Shown one piece after another: positions 24,117 to 34,904 of a stretch of 64,000 nucleotides of DNA (position 1 is the first letter of the stretch; each line of letters starts with the position of its first letter). Made by a program: the position numbers and the translations under genes. The stretch comes from Adiantum capillus-veneris (Eukaryota > Streptophyta > Polypodiopsida > Polypodiales > Pteridaceae), in assembly GCA_014529385.2 (NCBI GenBank), contig CM043960.1, forward strand, positions 28,039,896-28,103,895, in the 5' to 3' direction. The notes below the pieces were generated by a model. That model ran no database searches, was not told the origin of the DNA, and saw only the letters and a program-made list of their open reading frames with translations.

Positions 24117-25140
24117 AAAAGTTCAGTACCAAGCGAATATGTGCATAGGAAAGAGTTTCCTTCCCTTATTCGCTCGGTACTGACCTCAGAAAATAGTAAT
24201 AACAGGCATGACTTATATTTTCTGAGGTCACTACCGAGCGAATAGGTGCATAGGAAAGAGTTTCCTTGCCTTATTCGCTCGGTACTGACCTCAGAAAATA
24301 GTAATAGCAGGCATGACTTATATTTTCTGAGGTCACTACCGATAGAGTAGGTGCATAGGAAAGAGTTGCCTTGCCTTATTTGCTCGGTAGTGACCTCAGA
24401 AAATAGTAATAGCAGGCATGACTTATATTTTCTGAGGTCACTGCCGAGCGAATAAGTGCATAGGAAAGAGTTGCCTTTCCTTATTCGCTCGGTAGTGACC
24501 TCAAAAAATAGTAATAGTAGGCCTAACTTATATTTTCTGAGGTCACTACCGAGCAAATAGGTGCATAGGAAAGAGTTGCCTTGCCTTATTCACTCGGTAG
24601 TGACCTCAAAAAATAGTAATTGCAGGCATGACTTATATTTTCTGAGGTCACTGCCGAACGAATAGGTGCAAAGGAAAGAGTTTGCCTTGCTTTATTCGCT
24701 CGGTAGTGACCTCAAAAAATAGTAATAGTAGGCCTGACTTATATTTTCTGAGGTCACTATCGAGCGAATAGGTGCATAGGAAAGAGTTTCCTTGCCTTAT
24801 TCACTCGGTAGTGACCTCAGAAAATAGTAATAGCAAGCATGAATTATATTTTTTGAGGTCACTGCTGAGCGAATAGGTGAAAAGGAAAGAGTTTGCCTTG
24901 CCTTATTTGCTCGGTAGTGACCTCAAAAAATAGTAATAGCAGACATGACTTATATTTTCTGAGGTTACTACCAAGCGAATAGGTGTATAGGAAAGATTTT
25001 TTCTTGCCGTATTCGCTCGGTAGTGACTTCAGAAAATAGTAATAGCAGACATCACTTACATTTTCTGAGGTCACCACCAAGAGAATAGGTTTGCATCCCC
25101 TACAACAAAATACCTTATTCGCTGGGTAGTGACCTCAGAA
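24117..25140. repeat. Array of about ten 105-bp units, each containing an inverted repeat
   Basis: AGGTCACT-type unit starts are at 24225, 24330, 24435, 24540, 24645, 24751, 24856, 24962 and 25068, a period of 105-106 bases. Within each unit, AGGTCACTACCGAGCGAATA and its reverse complement face each other across about 27 bases, so each can fold as a hairpin with a stem of about 25 bp. Because 105 is divisible by three, an open frame on the minus strand repeats a 35-residue peptide, which is likely incidental. Such arrays commonly hold transposase binding sites in plant DNA transposons, though usually near the ends rather than in the middle. Confidence 0.9.
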
Positions 25141-25378
25141 AAGTGTACAAGCAAGTGAACAGGTTTGCATCCGCTACAACAAAATACCAATGTGAAGGAG
25201 ATGTTAAATCGATGCGGTTCTAACTGTCATGTCGTTCCCTCCCATCACCTCCCCTAATATCCGGGGGATGGTACCATTGATTCTCTCTCCCACGTCCACC
25301 TCTCATGAAACCGCATGGCGGTATCACCCCTCACAGACCACTCACTCATAAGCCAGAACCCAGGCTCTGCTTTTTAGG
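25141..25378. other. Stretch without recognised feature
   Basis: It begins with one more degraded fragment of the array and CAGGTTTGCATCC (a word also near 25087). Nothing else was identified. Confidence 0.5.
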
Positions 25379-25942
25379 CATGTCTAAAAGTCTATTTAAG
25401 AAGCAGTTGTTTCAGAACCTCCCTCAAGGTTTCGCAGAACAACTAAAAGAAGCTTAGGATAGTGGTGATGCCTTTCCAAGGTATACTCCCGCAGCGCCAG
25501 CAACACCGCATCCGGTCCCTCCGCATGAGGTCCCCCCTTGGCCCTCCACCGATGTTACCTTTAATGTTCTTGATTGACACAGCTCGGGAGTGGCTACTGT
25601 GAACACGGGAGTCAATTCTCGAGGTAAGCCGCTAGTAATTCTTTTCTTTCTGCTCCCAATTTCCAAGCTCCTAGTTTGAAGAGCTTACTTGCTAAATGCT
25701 CTATGCAGGATGCTAGCCTGAACCTGCAGCAAATGCTGATCGTCAGGCAGAGGGTCTCAATCCTTAAAGACTCTCAGGAAGCAAGAAGGCCTGAAGACAT
25801 GCAGCGATTGCTCACCAAGAATGGCTCCATGGAGGCTATCATTAATTGGCTTCAGGAAATGAAGGATGAAGTGCTTGAGCTAGCCAGTAAATATGAGGAA
25901 GCCATTAACTTTGCCAACAGGCTTTGCGAAGAGATAGCCTAG
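25379..25942 (+). pseudogene. Two-exon small gene inside element T, unknown
   Basis: Exon 1 (about 25382-25624) reads MSKSLFKKQLFQNLPQGFAE, then a Pro-rich part (TPAAPATPHPVPPHEVPPW), with stops at 25456 and near 25575. It ends at a good donor, CTCGAG/GTAAGCC. Exon 2 (about 25668-25942) follows TTTCCAAG and reads LAKCSMQDASLNLQQMLIVR, then an amphipathic Glu-rich helix (WLQEMKDEVLELASKYEEAI), and ends with a stop at 25940-25942. It lies between two repeat arrays, opposite in strand to the transposase-like gene. No family was recognised; a small helical accessory or DNA-binding protein is possible. Confidence 0.4.
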
Positions 25943-26179
25943 CTGTGAAGGAAAAGGACTACATGGTTATTGCAAACCCTAAACTCCCAGAAATTAATAG
26001 TCCACTCTTTGTAAAGTCCGAAGTGTTTTCTAACTCAAAACCCGGTGTTCAGTTGTAAATTTGTTTCTTTCTTATAAAATCAAAACGCGTATTTGGCAAA
26101 AGAAAACCCTAAATCCGCAACAAGCAGGGGTTACCTTCCCTTTATTTGTCTATATTGACCTCTGTACTAGCAGACATCA

Positions 26180-26340
26180 CTTAACTTTTCTTTTGGTCAG
26201 TACCAAGCGAATAGGGCCCTTCGGACTAAGTGACATTACCTTATTTGCTTGGTATTGAGCAAGGATGATGACCTGTACCAAGCGAACAGGTGCAGCAAAC
26301 AGGGTTTACCTTCCCTTATTCGCCTGGTACTAACTACACA
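26180..26340. repeat. Third group of TACCAAGCGAA inverted motifs
   Basis: CAGTACCAAGCGAATAGGG faces TTATTTGCTTGGTATTGAG (26200-26257), and CTGTACCAAGCGAACAGG faces CTTATTCGCCTGGTACTA (26273-26330). The arms are the same as in the 24-25 kb array but more decayed. Confidence 0.75.
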
Positions 26341-26726
26341 AAATACAAGTGCACAGAAGGGTAGTAAGTAGGATACCTCTTCAGTGTGTGTAGAGTTCCG
26401 CGTCACTGAAGCACTGCAAAACAAGAGTAAGAGAAGGAGGATGCGCGAGAGTAAGAGGTGATGGAGTTTGCTTACCGCGTAGCGTCGATGGGGGTAGAGT
26501 TAATTAGAATGATGCGTAGTAGAGGACGTGAAAAGAGGCAGAATAGTTGAAACTTGAGATGTTTGGCCGAGTAATGCCTCAACTTAGAATGCTTACCTCG
26601 GGGAGGGTGACAACTTCACTTATGCGCGAGATTGCGGTTGGTAAATCGTACTGCATGGGAATCTGAGACCATTTAATACTGGTTGTCCTTGAGAGCGCAG
26701 CCCACGTGCCTTTTTGAGTGACCGTT

Positions 26727-26985
26727 TAGGGTCAGACAGACGCCAATCGCCCTTGCAGTCGCCATCTCCATCTCCATCTCCGAGTGGAACAAACAGATCG
26801 CCACTGCCTTTTCCTTTTCTGCGCCCTTCCCCTTGGCCAGCTCTCGTGATCCTACGTTTAGAGTTAGACGCCGGTCGCTTTTGCATTCGTCATCTCCATC
26901 TCCAAGTAGAACAAACAGATCGCCATCGCCTTTGCATTTTTTGCACTCTTCCCCTTGTCCAGCTCTCGTGATCCTGCGTTAAGTG
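26727..26985. repeat. Tandem pair of about 130-bp units
   Basis: Both units contain AGACGCCRRTCGC, CATCTCCATCTCC, ACAAACAGATCGCCA and CCAGCTCTCGTGATCCT. The second starts about 26855. No coding role is evident. Confidence 0.75.
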
Positions 26986-27401
26986 ACCTCCACTGGGTCG
27001 AGTCCTTTGCTGCCACGTCGCCATCGCCATCGCCCCCCTCTGGTTCTTACTGTCGGTGGCCTGCGACATCACCATCCAACTCAGCGCCATTGGATATTGC
27101 AGAGACAGGCTCTTTCTCCCTGCCTCTCCCCCATGTCGAGTGTGCTTAAAATAACCTGTTCTTGCCATGTAGTGGGTTTTTTCCATGCCTTGTGTGGACC
27201 ATATTGATAGTGAGCCGTATGTCTTGGCAAAATATGGACCATAGTTGAACAGTATGTGCTGCATTGAAATAAAACAAAATGGTCAATAAAGTACAATTTA
27301 AAATTTTGTTTTGTATATGTAGAATGCCAACCCACCATATAATGTGTGATATGTTTCCCACCCCACCCTGTTAGGTAAGCCTTTTTCCAATCCAGCAAGG
27401 C

Positions 27402-29616
27402 TACTTGAAATGATGTGAGCTTACTTTGGTCCCAAGAATGCTGCTCAACGTATGGAAAATTTTATCTAGTAATTTCCACACGTTCGCCTTGTGATTCTGA
27501 ATTTCCCCACCACCAGCATTGTCTTTAACCACTTTATGTAACTGTTTCCATTTGTTGAACAGGTTTCTCCTTTCTTCTCTATCTGAATCTTTGAGGCTAA
27601 ACCCAAGAAACCTTCTTGCCTTCACTCCGGCTATTGATTCTTTCCTCGGTACCTTGTACCGACTTTGAGACATCTTAGGGTCCTCTTCGATTTTGACATT
27701 GCCTCCATGCAAACCAATGTCTGAGAGCACTCCCTCTAATGCTTTGATCACTCTTTTTCGACTCACTCTCTGGCTTTAATGTCCATGCAAAACATATGTA
27801 CAAATGAACCACCTTTTCAATTATTCGACAGAGTGCATGAAGTGTACAGACGTGAACTCTACTCAGAGGAATATCAAGCACTGGTTTAAAAGTTTTATCT
27901 TGAAGATGTCTGTTGGAAGCTCTAATCCATTGCACACTCTCAAGTGATTGTGCATCAGCCATGCAATATAAGCATGGATTTGCCACAACTGCTCTGTGTG
28001 TTATGTTGTATATACACTTAAGAGTCTTTAATTCACCTGCCATGTGCCATTCCACTGTGTAGTCACCAAATCCTTCCACTGAAAGAATGGCTCCATTTCT
28101 TTGTTCACTGATGATAGAAGGAATTTGGGTTTGACTAAAAACCCAATCGAGGATTTCAAAATTTTCCTTATCAACCTGCAATGAAAAATGAAAACACAAA
28201 ATCAACAACCAAATAATCAATATTTTTGTTATCAGAGATTGAACGAAGTATACCTGAAATGATCCTAGAGTTAGAATGTTGTTTTCTGATTGCACGCTGA
28301 AGTATCGTGGATCCTCTTTCCTTATTGATGGATCCAGAGCTCTGTTCATGAGGGTAATGGTGACTCTCTCCAACTTCTTGTTCTTTAGGACCTCGCACTC
28401 GTCGAGCTTCAAAACAAACTTGAGAACCCCACCGCACTTGTCTCGACTGATGTCAAAGAAGTGAACTGCATACCTTTGCAATGCTTCAAGATCAACGAAG
28501 AGGTTGTTGTGCTCGTTAAACTGTACCTCTCTACCACCCTTGCCTAAGAACGTTGCTTCAATATGGAATGGTGACCCAAGCTTCTCAAACACCTCATCTT
28601 TTACGTGCCGGCGAGCAGCCTTTACATGTGATGGCTTTGGCAGCAATGATCCTCTCTGTAGTTTATTTTGAGACTTTTTAGCTAATGCTTTGAAGAGTGC
28701 CATGTATCCCATCTGTAAGATGCCACTCTCATCAAGTATTGCTTGCACTTCCATTGGTTCCAGCTGATTCTCGTTCATGAAGGAGGTAAGTAGCCTCCCT
28801 TTCAACTTACGAAATTTTTTCTGAGTTATCATCTCTTCAACTACTTCTTTTGGAACTAGATGGCTGTAATGCACTCCGGCATTGAAGCCTACACCGTTCG
28901 AGTTTGGATGCAGTAAAGACCTGCCAAAAAAGCACAATGCGTTATGATCATGTATAGGAATGTAAGTGTATCCATTTCTTAATGAATCACATTGAAGAAA
29001 CAAACTTCGAGTTACCTTAAAGCTCGTATTCGTTTTTTCAGGCCACCACTACCAACCTTCATGTTCTCAATGTTGCACAGATCTCGTTTTCTTTTCCGAC
29101 TACCAAGCACGGTGTCTTTCTCTCGCAAACTTGTGATCTTCTTCTCAAGGCCATGGATTGTCTCTTTGTTTGATGAAATCTTTTGAGAGCATGCTTCTTA
29201 AGTTTCTTCAGCTGTATATTCTCCATTGCCAGGAAGTTTCTTCACCTTTCCGCATTCAATCCTCTCATTTCCAAATGTTCGGTGTATCCCAATAGCCCAT
29301 CCTTGCCATCGCCTGTGAAATGTAAGAGGTTAGCGATATTAGCAATGGGAGGTGGCGCATTTGTCGTAGGATCCTTTGGATAAATAGACCCATCGGTCCA
29401 CAAATCCAAATGATGTTCCTTGTTTGTGCTTCTAAGTTGTTTCTCCCGTTGAGATAAGAAAGACTCCCTCCTACGTTTCTGCAACGATGCGTACTCTTGC
29501 AATACATCAACATGAAGATGATGTGTGTTTTTTCTTTGGGTAAGTGTTAAAGATGAAGGGGCTGAGGATTGTAAGTTCAAATTAGTGTTTTCATCAGGAA
29601 AAGATGCGTTCTCCAT
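27402..29616 (-). pseudogene. Transposase-like gene of element T, three exons
   Basis: Exon 1 is about 29616-29016 (start MENASFPDENTNLNL; charged, coiled-coil end HGLEKKITSLREKD). Intron 1 is 29015-28921 (GTAACT...GGCAG, 95 nt). Exon 2 is 28920-28254. Intron 2 is 28253-28176 (GTATAC...TGCAG, 78 nt). Exon 3 is 28175-27402. Exon 2 has ELEPMEVQA-like sequence and KLDECEVLKNKKLERVTITL. Exon 3 has VEGFGDYTVEWHMAGELKTL, a Cys pair (NPCLYCMADA), then IPLSRVHVCTLHALCRIIEK. That order (GDxKxL, CxxC, IPLxxVHxxTLHxxxR) resembles a widespread, poorly named group of eukaryotic transposon proteins. I cannot assign a superfamily or point to a catalytic DDE triad. A one-base shift at the AAAAAG run near 27765 and a stop plus shifts in exon 1 (29200-29240) disable it. 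It reads inward from the right end of T. Confidence 0.6.
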
Positions 29617-29755
29617 TCCTAGAGTTGATAGAGAAGAAGACGGAGAAATGTCTCAGGTTTTGGGAGGGAAAGCCATATTCTCAAGTTTAGAGTTGATAGA
29701 GTTTGTGCGGCTTATGTTTCTGGAGGGAACGCTTGTAAGTTGGCATTTCGAATCA

Positions 29756-30002
29756 CCCGGGGAGGTCACCTAAGAAAAATGTAACCTATCACGTGAGTTC
29801 AATAGAAGGGTATTCAAAGCTCTTGAAACTTACATAAATATATATACAGAAGGACATTATTTTTTAAAATTTGAAAAAAACTTACAGATTTTAAAAGAAA
29901 AGGGTACATTATATTCCTAACAAAATTCACAGATAAGGGGTTTTACAAACATGTCTTGAACGCACGTGATATGGTAGTTTTACACATTGTGAACCCCCCG
30001 AG
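29756..30002 (+). mobile_element. Small non-autonomous DNA transposon, CYYGGGG family copy 2
   Basis: This is a close copy of 5865-6111 in the same orientation. The 8-bp duplication is TCGAATCA at 29748-29755 and TCAAATCA at 30003-30010 (one mismatch). It lies inside element T, between its transposase-like gene and its right end, so it inserted after or within T. Confidence 0.9.
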
Positions 30003-30178
30003 TCAAATCATTAGTCATACGGTTAGTTGGAGAGAACGAAGGATAAGAATGATAAAGACGGCGGCTACCTACCAAAGAATGCCATTTTGGCTTTTTGTTG
30101 CGCAGAAAAGTATCACATAAAATGCACAATTTAACATTTTCATTTTCTCTCTCTAAGCCGACGTGGCACTTCTTACAG

Positions 30179-30210
30179 GGCCCAAAAGTGAGTCCAACTT
30201 TCTCCTAATG
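30179..30210 (-). repeat. Right terminal inverted repeat of element T
   Basis: Read inward on the minus strand it starts CATTAGGAGAAAGTTGG. The host sequence CATTTGGATGCAAG follows directly at 30211. Confidence 0.8.
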
Positions 30211-31633
30211 CATTTGGATGCAAGTTGTAGTGCTCTTGCTTGTGTTTTTGAAGCTTTTTCAAAAGATATGTATGATGGAGTGTGGATTTTGATAGGACAT
30301 TATCTTAGCACTCTCACCAAGCAAGAGGAATGGAGTGACCAAGAATACATGAGGATCAGGAAGAAAGCTTATGATTATTTCCTTAAAGATGGGTACTTGT
30401 GGAAGCAGCCAAAACGCCTAGCTTGGATTACCACAATGAGTAGTATGTGACAAAGCAAAACAACAACAGGTAATTAAAGAGTTTCATGAGAATTTATGGG
30501 TTGGACATAGAGGAGTTTGGGCAACATTTGCCAAGATTAAAGACCGCTATTGGTGGAAAGGTATGTACAAAGATATTTCTCGATTTGTGGAGACTTGCAT
30601 GGTTTGCCAAAAATATTCAAATGTGCAACATCGAGATGAGTTACATCCTACTTATCCATTGGCTATGCGTTATAAGTGGGTTGTAGATTTGATCACCATG
30701 CCAGTCGGTATTTGAAAAATGAGGTATATTGTTCTTGTTAGAGAGGATCTCACTAACCAAGTTGAAGGAATACCTTTGCCTACCAAAGCTACAAGTTCAA
30801 TATGCAAGTTTTTGCTTGAGGATGTGATCTGCCAATATGGTTGCACTGGGAAGATTACTGCTGATAGAGGAGAATTAGATGCAAATGAAGCTTATGAGTT
30901 CTTTAATCGGTTGGGAATCAAGTTGGCTCTTACTACAACATATATCCATAAGGAAATGGAAAAAGCGAAAGAGGACATCCACCTATTGTTAAAGCTTTGG
31001 CCAAGGCTTGTCGAGGAAAAATTGGTGATTGGCCTAAACTTTTACCTTTTGCTTTATGGGCTGATAGAGCTACTCATAGCTCAGTTACAAGATTTATGCC
31101 ATGTGAGCTTATGTATGGGCAAAAGCCAATCATGGCTATAGAAGAGATGATTATTTCTTGGACCATATTGCCATGGGAATCAGGTATGTCAACTGAATAT
31201 TTACTTGCTATGCGCATTCTGCAACTTAAAAGATGCCAAGAAGACATTGACCAGGCAATAGATAAGCTCAAGGAGGCATGATTGAAGAATAAAGCTGTAT
31301 TTGACAAGAAGCATAGGTTGAGACCATATACTAGCAAAGATGGAGATTGGGTACTTGTTTATGATAGCAGTTTGGAAAATTAATATTCGGACATGCATGA
31401 GATGGTGTGGACCGTATCTTTTGATGCATGTTTATGATAATGGAACTTACAAGCTCAATGAACTTGATGGCACCAAGTTTAAAGTGCCCATTGCAGGGAA
31501 GAGGGTCAAATTATTCAAGAAGCATGAACGAAAAGTGGTTTTGGGTGAACTAGATTTTGGAGAATGTCAAGAAGATGAGGAAATGTATTCGCTAGAAGAT
31601 GCTTCTAGTGATACTTTTCCTTACAAAGAGTAA
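30211..31633 (+). pseudogene. Ty3/gypsy integrase region, right half of element B
   Basis: From the T boundary the frame resumes the gypsy protein (FSKDMYDGVWILIGHYL). Around 30480-30610 is the integrase zinc domain, with two His (EFHENLWVGHRG) and a Cys pair (CMVCQ). The core follows, with Asp residues in KWVVDLITMP and KITADRGELDANEAYEF and a degenerate third catalytic region (YIHKEMEKAKED). A TGA ends the frame near 30714 and a second frame continues. The C-terminal part at 31340-31633 reads RWCGPYLLMHVYDNGTYKLN and an acidic tail. It is dead. A purine tract AAAAGGGGTGGA at about 31677 closes the element. Confidence 0.85.
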
Positions 31634-31687
31634 CAACTTGAAGGTGGTTGGCACATGTCGGAGGATGTATAGGTTCAAAAGGGGTGG

Positions 31688-33290
31688 ATGTCTTGACGCC
31701 CCACATTCATTGAGAGAAATATATACAATAACAAGATTTTAGGTGGTTTTGGACAAAAGATTGGCAAATTTTGATGCGATGTCTTGCAGTGCTTTTGGTT
31801 GCAAATATTAGGTATGCCAAGAGCGGTACACTTTACTGGTTTATACTTCAATGATTGAAGAGTCATTTGGATTACATTGCTTATGGATTTGTGCTGAGCA
31901 AAGTCATAGTCGATATTTGTGTTTACTGTGCATAAGCAATAAGATCAAGTGAGATATGTTTGGCATGGCAGTAGAAAAAATGTATACCAAAGGTGGTGCA
32001 CTTCGAGAAGCAGATCAAGTTTCAAAGTACTCTGGGTCATAAAGTATGCCAGGAGAGAGCCATGGGGTGAGTTTTTTTTCACGAACAAAGTGTTTGGAGA
32101 GCGTAACGAAGCCTGAAGGCATTGCTCCATTATAGTTATCTATGCTTTCACCTTGACAATTGTACTTGGCAAAACTTTGGTCAATAAGAATGTGTTCAGC
32201 ATTGCCTTGGTTTTGGTGTGTGCCAAATAAGGTGAGAAGTTCGAAGGCCAGATAATGAGGTGTGTGTGAATGGCCGCTTGGGAAAAGTAAGCTATTAATA
32301 AGAAGTTTAGCAACAAATAAACAGGTGAGCAGCTAAATAAGGGAAAAGCGTGCCGTCAAGGGTGCTTGTAAAAGGCCAGTGCGAGGTCAACGAGTGGTTG
32401 GCATGTTTATCAAGCAAGTGCGACGTCGACAGGAGTTACAGCACGAGCTAAAAGCACCCGAGAGCAGCAGTACGAGGACAAGTTGTGGCAGTAGGTATCA
32501 AGGCTAGCGCAAGGACGTGTTGTTTATGGCACAATCAAAGCGCTATCAGAGAAAGCAGAAAAAAGAGGCCGCCATTGAGCAGGGAGCAGGAGGCCAGAGT
32601 GTGGCATGTGCTGAAAACAATAGAGCAGAGGACGACGGGCATGCCAAGAAGTGATAGGTGACAAGGGGAGATTGCAAAGTGAGTGGTAATTTGCGGTAGT
32701 AGGAGTTGTTGCTTGGGAGATTCAGGAGGTTGGGAGAGCAATGTCGACGGAAGAGAAGCAGATAGAAAGCAGGGAACCGCTTGAAGAGGAGCAACACCAG
32801 GGAATAAGTGACTGCAGCAATGGAGGGCGACTTGGAGTATTTGAAAGGAGTTGAAGCTACTGGCAACGGTTCCCCCCCCCCCCCCTTTAATTTTAGAGCT
32901 CAAGGCTCTCTAAAATCAAATTGAGAGCATTCCCACACCGATCCTAGGCTTTACAAAGCAACATAGAAGCAACTGAAGTTTTTTTTAGCACGAGACACTT
33001 AGTAGTTTGTAAGGAACTTTTTGTCAATAGGGAGTAAGCTCAAATACAAAAATGGGTAGTGCAACGCAAGGAAGGGCAAGGCAAGATACTGTGTTCTTGT
33101 GCTCTATCGACGACAAAGGGCCACACTTTTGTACTTTTTGTTTCTGTTTGAGCATTTGGTTGAATTTCTTGGGTTTATTGGTTGTAGTTGAGTTCTGGCC
33201 AAACTTTAGGTTGATAAAAATAAGAATTTAAGTTCCAAATTGTGGCTTGAATCTCCAAAATATTATTTGGTTGTGATCTCTCTCGCTAAC
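31688..33290 (+). mobile_element. Probable 3' LTR of gypsy element B (end approximate)
   Basis: It starts TGTCTTGACGCCCC directly after the purine tract. About 1.6 kb of non-coding sequence follows, with a C run at 32872-32884. The matching 5' LTR is not in the window, so the end near 33,290 is a guess from a change in sequence character. ORFs here are not supported. Confidence 0.45.
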
Positions 33291-33339
33291 CATTTGCCAC
33301 ATCCAAGAGCCCAGTGCTGACCGACTCAACTCACAAACT

Positions 33340-34904
33340 TAAAATAACCTGACAACGCATATGATGTCTTTTGTGGAAAAATGAAGTGAGTTTTGTCCCA
33401 CTGGCTCCTTATCATTCAAACAACTCTCAACAACTTTCAAAATTCAATTTGAACACTTTTTGTGCAAGTTATGGTCACTACAAGCAGAACCTTGCCCAAT
33501 TTCTGTCTTTTGGCACTTTTTAGCCCAAACGAGCTCCAAATACAATGAGATTTTGGCTAAGGACTTCTTTTATGCTCTAGGACACTAGGGTATACTCAGA
33601 TGTCTGATTTGACCCAAATCTAGCCTCTAAGACATCATACACGTATGATTGTCTTCTGGCTCAGATTTCATTGCTACTTCTACCCAAGGTGCTCCTTGAT
33701 GCACACAACAAGAATATGTGATCAGAGCAATTTTTGGGTGCCAAAATTGCTCAAAATCACCACTTTTTTACCTTTACCTTCTTGTATCTGCAAAAATCTC
33801 TTCAAATGCAAAAGTATGTGTCCAAATGAGTTGAAATTTTGCAAGCAAGCTTAACAAATCATTTCCCAACCCCCTGTGTGGTCAAAAGTGGAATTGGATC
33901 TTCAGACCTTGCCTTGAGACATCATACGCGTATGATGTCTATGTTCTCAAAATTGGCCCAAACTTGGTCTATAAGCTTGTGGTGCTCAACACCCTGGTAA
34001 GCTCAAATGTCAATTTTGGTCCCTAAAAGTTCCCTTTTGACATCATACTTGTATGATGTCTAGCTAGTCAATTTGAAGTGAAATCCAGTCCAGAGGTTCC
34101 TCACTACACTGGCAACTCACATCAACTTTCATAATTGAATTTGACCACTTTTTGTGCAAGTTATGATCACTTCAAGCAATCACTTTTCCTACATCTGTCT
34201 GTGGTCTTTGCAAGCCCAAAAATGCTTCAAATTTGATGAAGTTTGGCCTATATACTTCCTAAATGTTGTAGATCACAAGGGTCCACTTAGTTGTAACTTT
34301 TGACCTCATATCTAACCTTTAAGACATCATACGTGTATGATATCTAGGCGGTCAGAATGAAATTTTGTTTCTATCCAAGGTGCCCCTTGGTGTGTACAGC
34401 AGGAATATGTGCTCACAGCAAATTTTGGATGTCAAAATCATCATTTTTGACAAGAAAAAGCCGTGAAAGAGTAAAGTCCTCTCAATTCTCAATCTGTAAG
34501 CCCAAATCAAATGAAACTTGGTGTATGTGCTCAACACGTGCAGAAGATGGGTTTAATTTCAAAAGTTCAAATTGTTGCTAGAATTACCCTTCAGATATCA
34601 TATGCGTATGATGCCTGCTCATGAATTTTGGGATAAAATTCATTTACAAGTATCCCCAAGTCTCTAGCACTAGCTTTCAAGCACTGCTACTAGTTTTCAT
34701 GCAAAAATGTGCTCAGAATCACAAGTTTCTCTTTTTTTGGTTCTCGACACTCCATCTTTTGTCTTTTGGGTTTCAAGGGTTGGTCAACACTCTAGTCTCA
34801 ATGTGTACTTAGGGTAAAACCCCCCTTGTGAACACTCTCGTGCAGTCAGATTTGTCAAATTTGGTCTCAAGATGCCTCTTGAGACATCATATGTGTATGA
34901 TGTC
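33340..34904. repeat. Diverged tandem repeat with palindromes of type ATCATACGCGTATGAT
   Basis: Two long units (about 33430-34120 and 34125-34800, period near 690) share phrases such as CACTTTTTGTGCAAGTTATG (33456 and 34149). Palindromes stand at 33631, 33918, 34039, 34323, 34594 and 34883, plus a remnant at 33351. The one at 33917-33940 is a perfect 24-bp palindrome, and the others have one to three changes. Spacing is mostly 270-290 bases. No coding potential. Confidence 0.8.

Larger units (their letters stand above)
19574..30210 (-). mobile_element. 10.6-kb DNA transposon (element T) carrying transposase-like, histone H3-like and Ulp1-like genes
   Basis: The ends are 32-bp inverted repeats (19574-19605 and 30179-30210) that match at 30 of 32 positions and start CATTAGGA. 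The element splits a gypsy pol gene. Host codons run to 19573 and resume at 30211 with CATTTGGAT, and joining these two points keeps the pol frame. The left end reads CATTAGGAT, so either a 9-bp target duplication overlaps the left end or the left duplicate was lost. Main genes lie on the minus strand: transposase-like at 27402-29616, histone-fold domain at 23592-23990, acidic region and C48-type protease at 21455-22570. The plus strand has two further gene-like segments. Repeat arrays with motif TACCGAGCGAATA lie at 22640-22985, 24117-25140 and 26180-26340. A small transposon (29756-30002) is nested inside. Superfamily is uncertain; a 9-bp duplication plus a Ulp1 gene would fit a Mutator-like element. 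Confidence 0.8.

Noticed and set aside
24117-25140. Possible CRISPR array or a 35-residue repeat protein
   Set aside because: The DNA is eukaryotic, there are no short repeats with unique spacers (whole 105-bp units repeat) and the open frame follows from a period divisible by three.
26714-27207. Ser/Pro-rich ORFs on both strands around the 130-bp tandem unit
   Set aside because: They overlap in several frames and follow the repeat; composition is that of CCATCT-type sequence, not of a protein family.
32535-32903. Minus-strand ORFs of 106-122 codons in the probable LTR of element B
   Set aside because: Two overlapping frames, low complexity and no family; position within an LTR makes coding unlikely.
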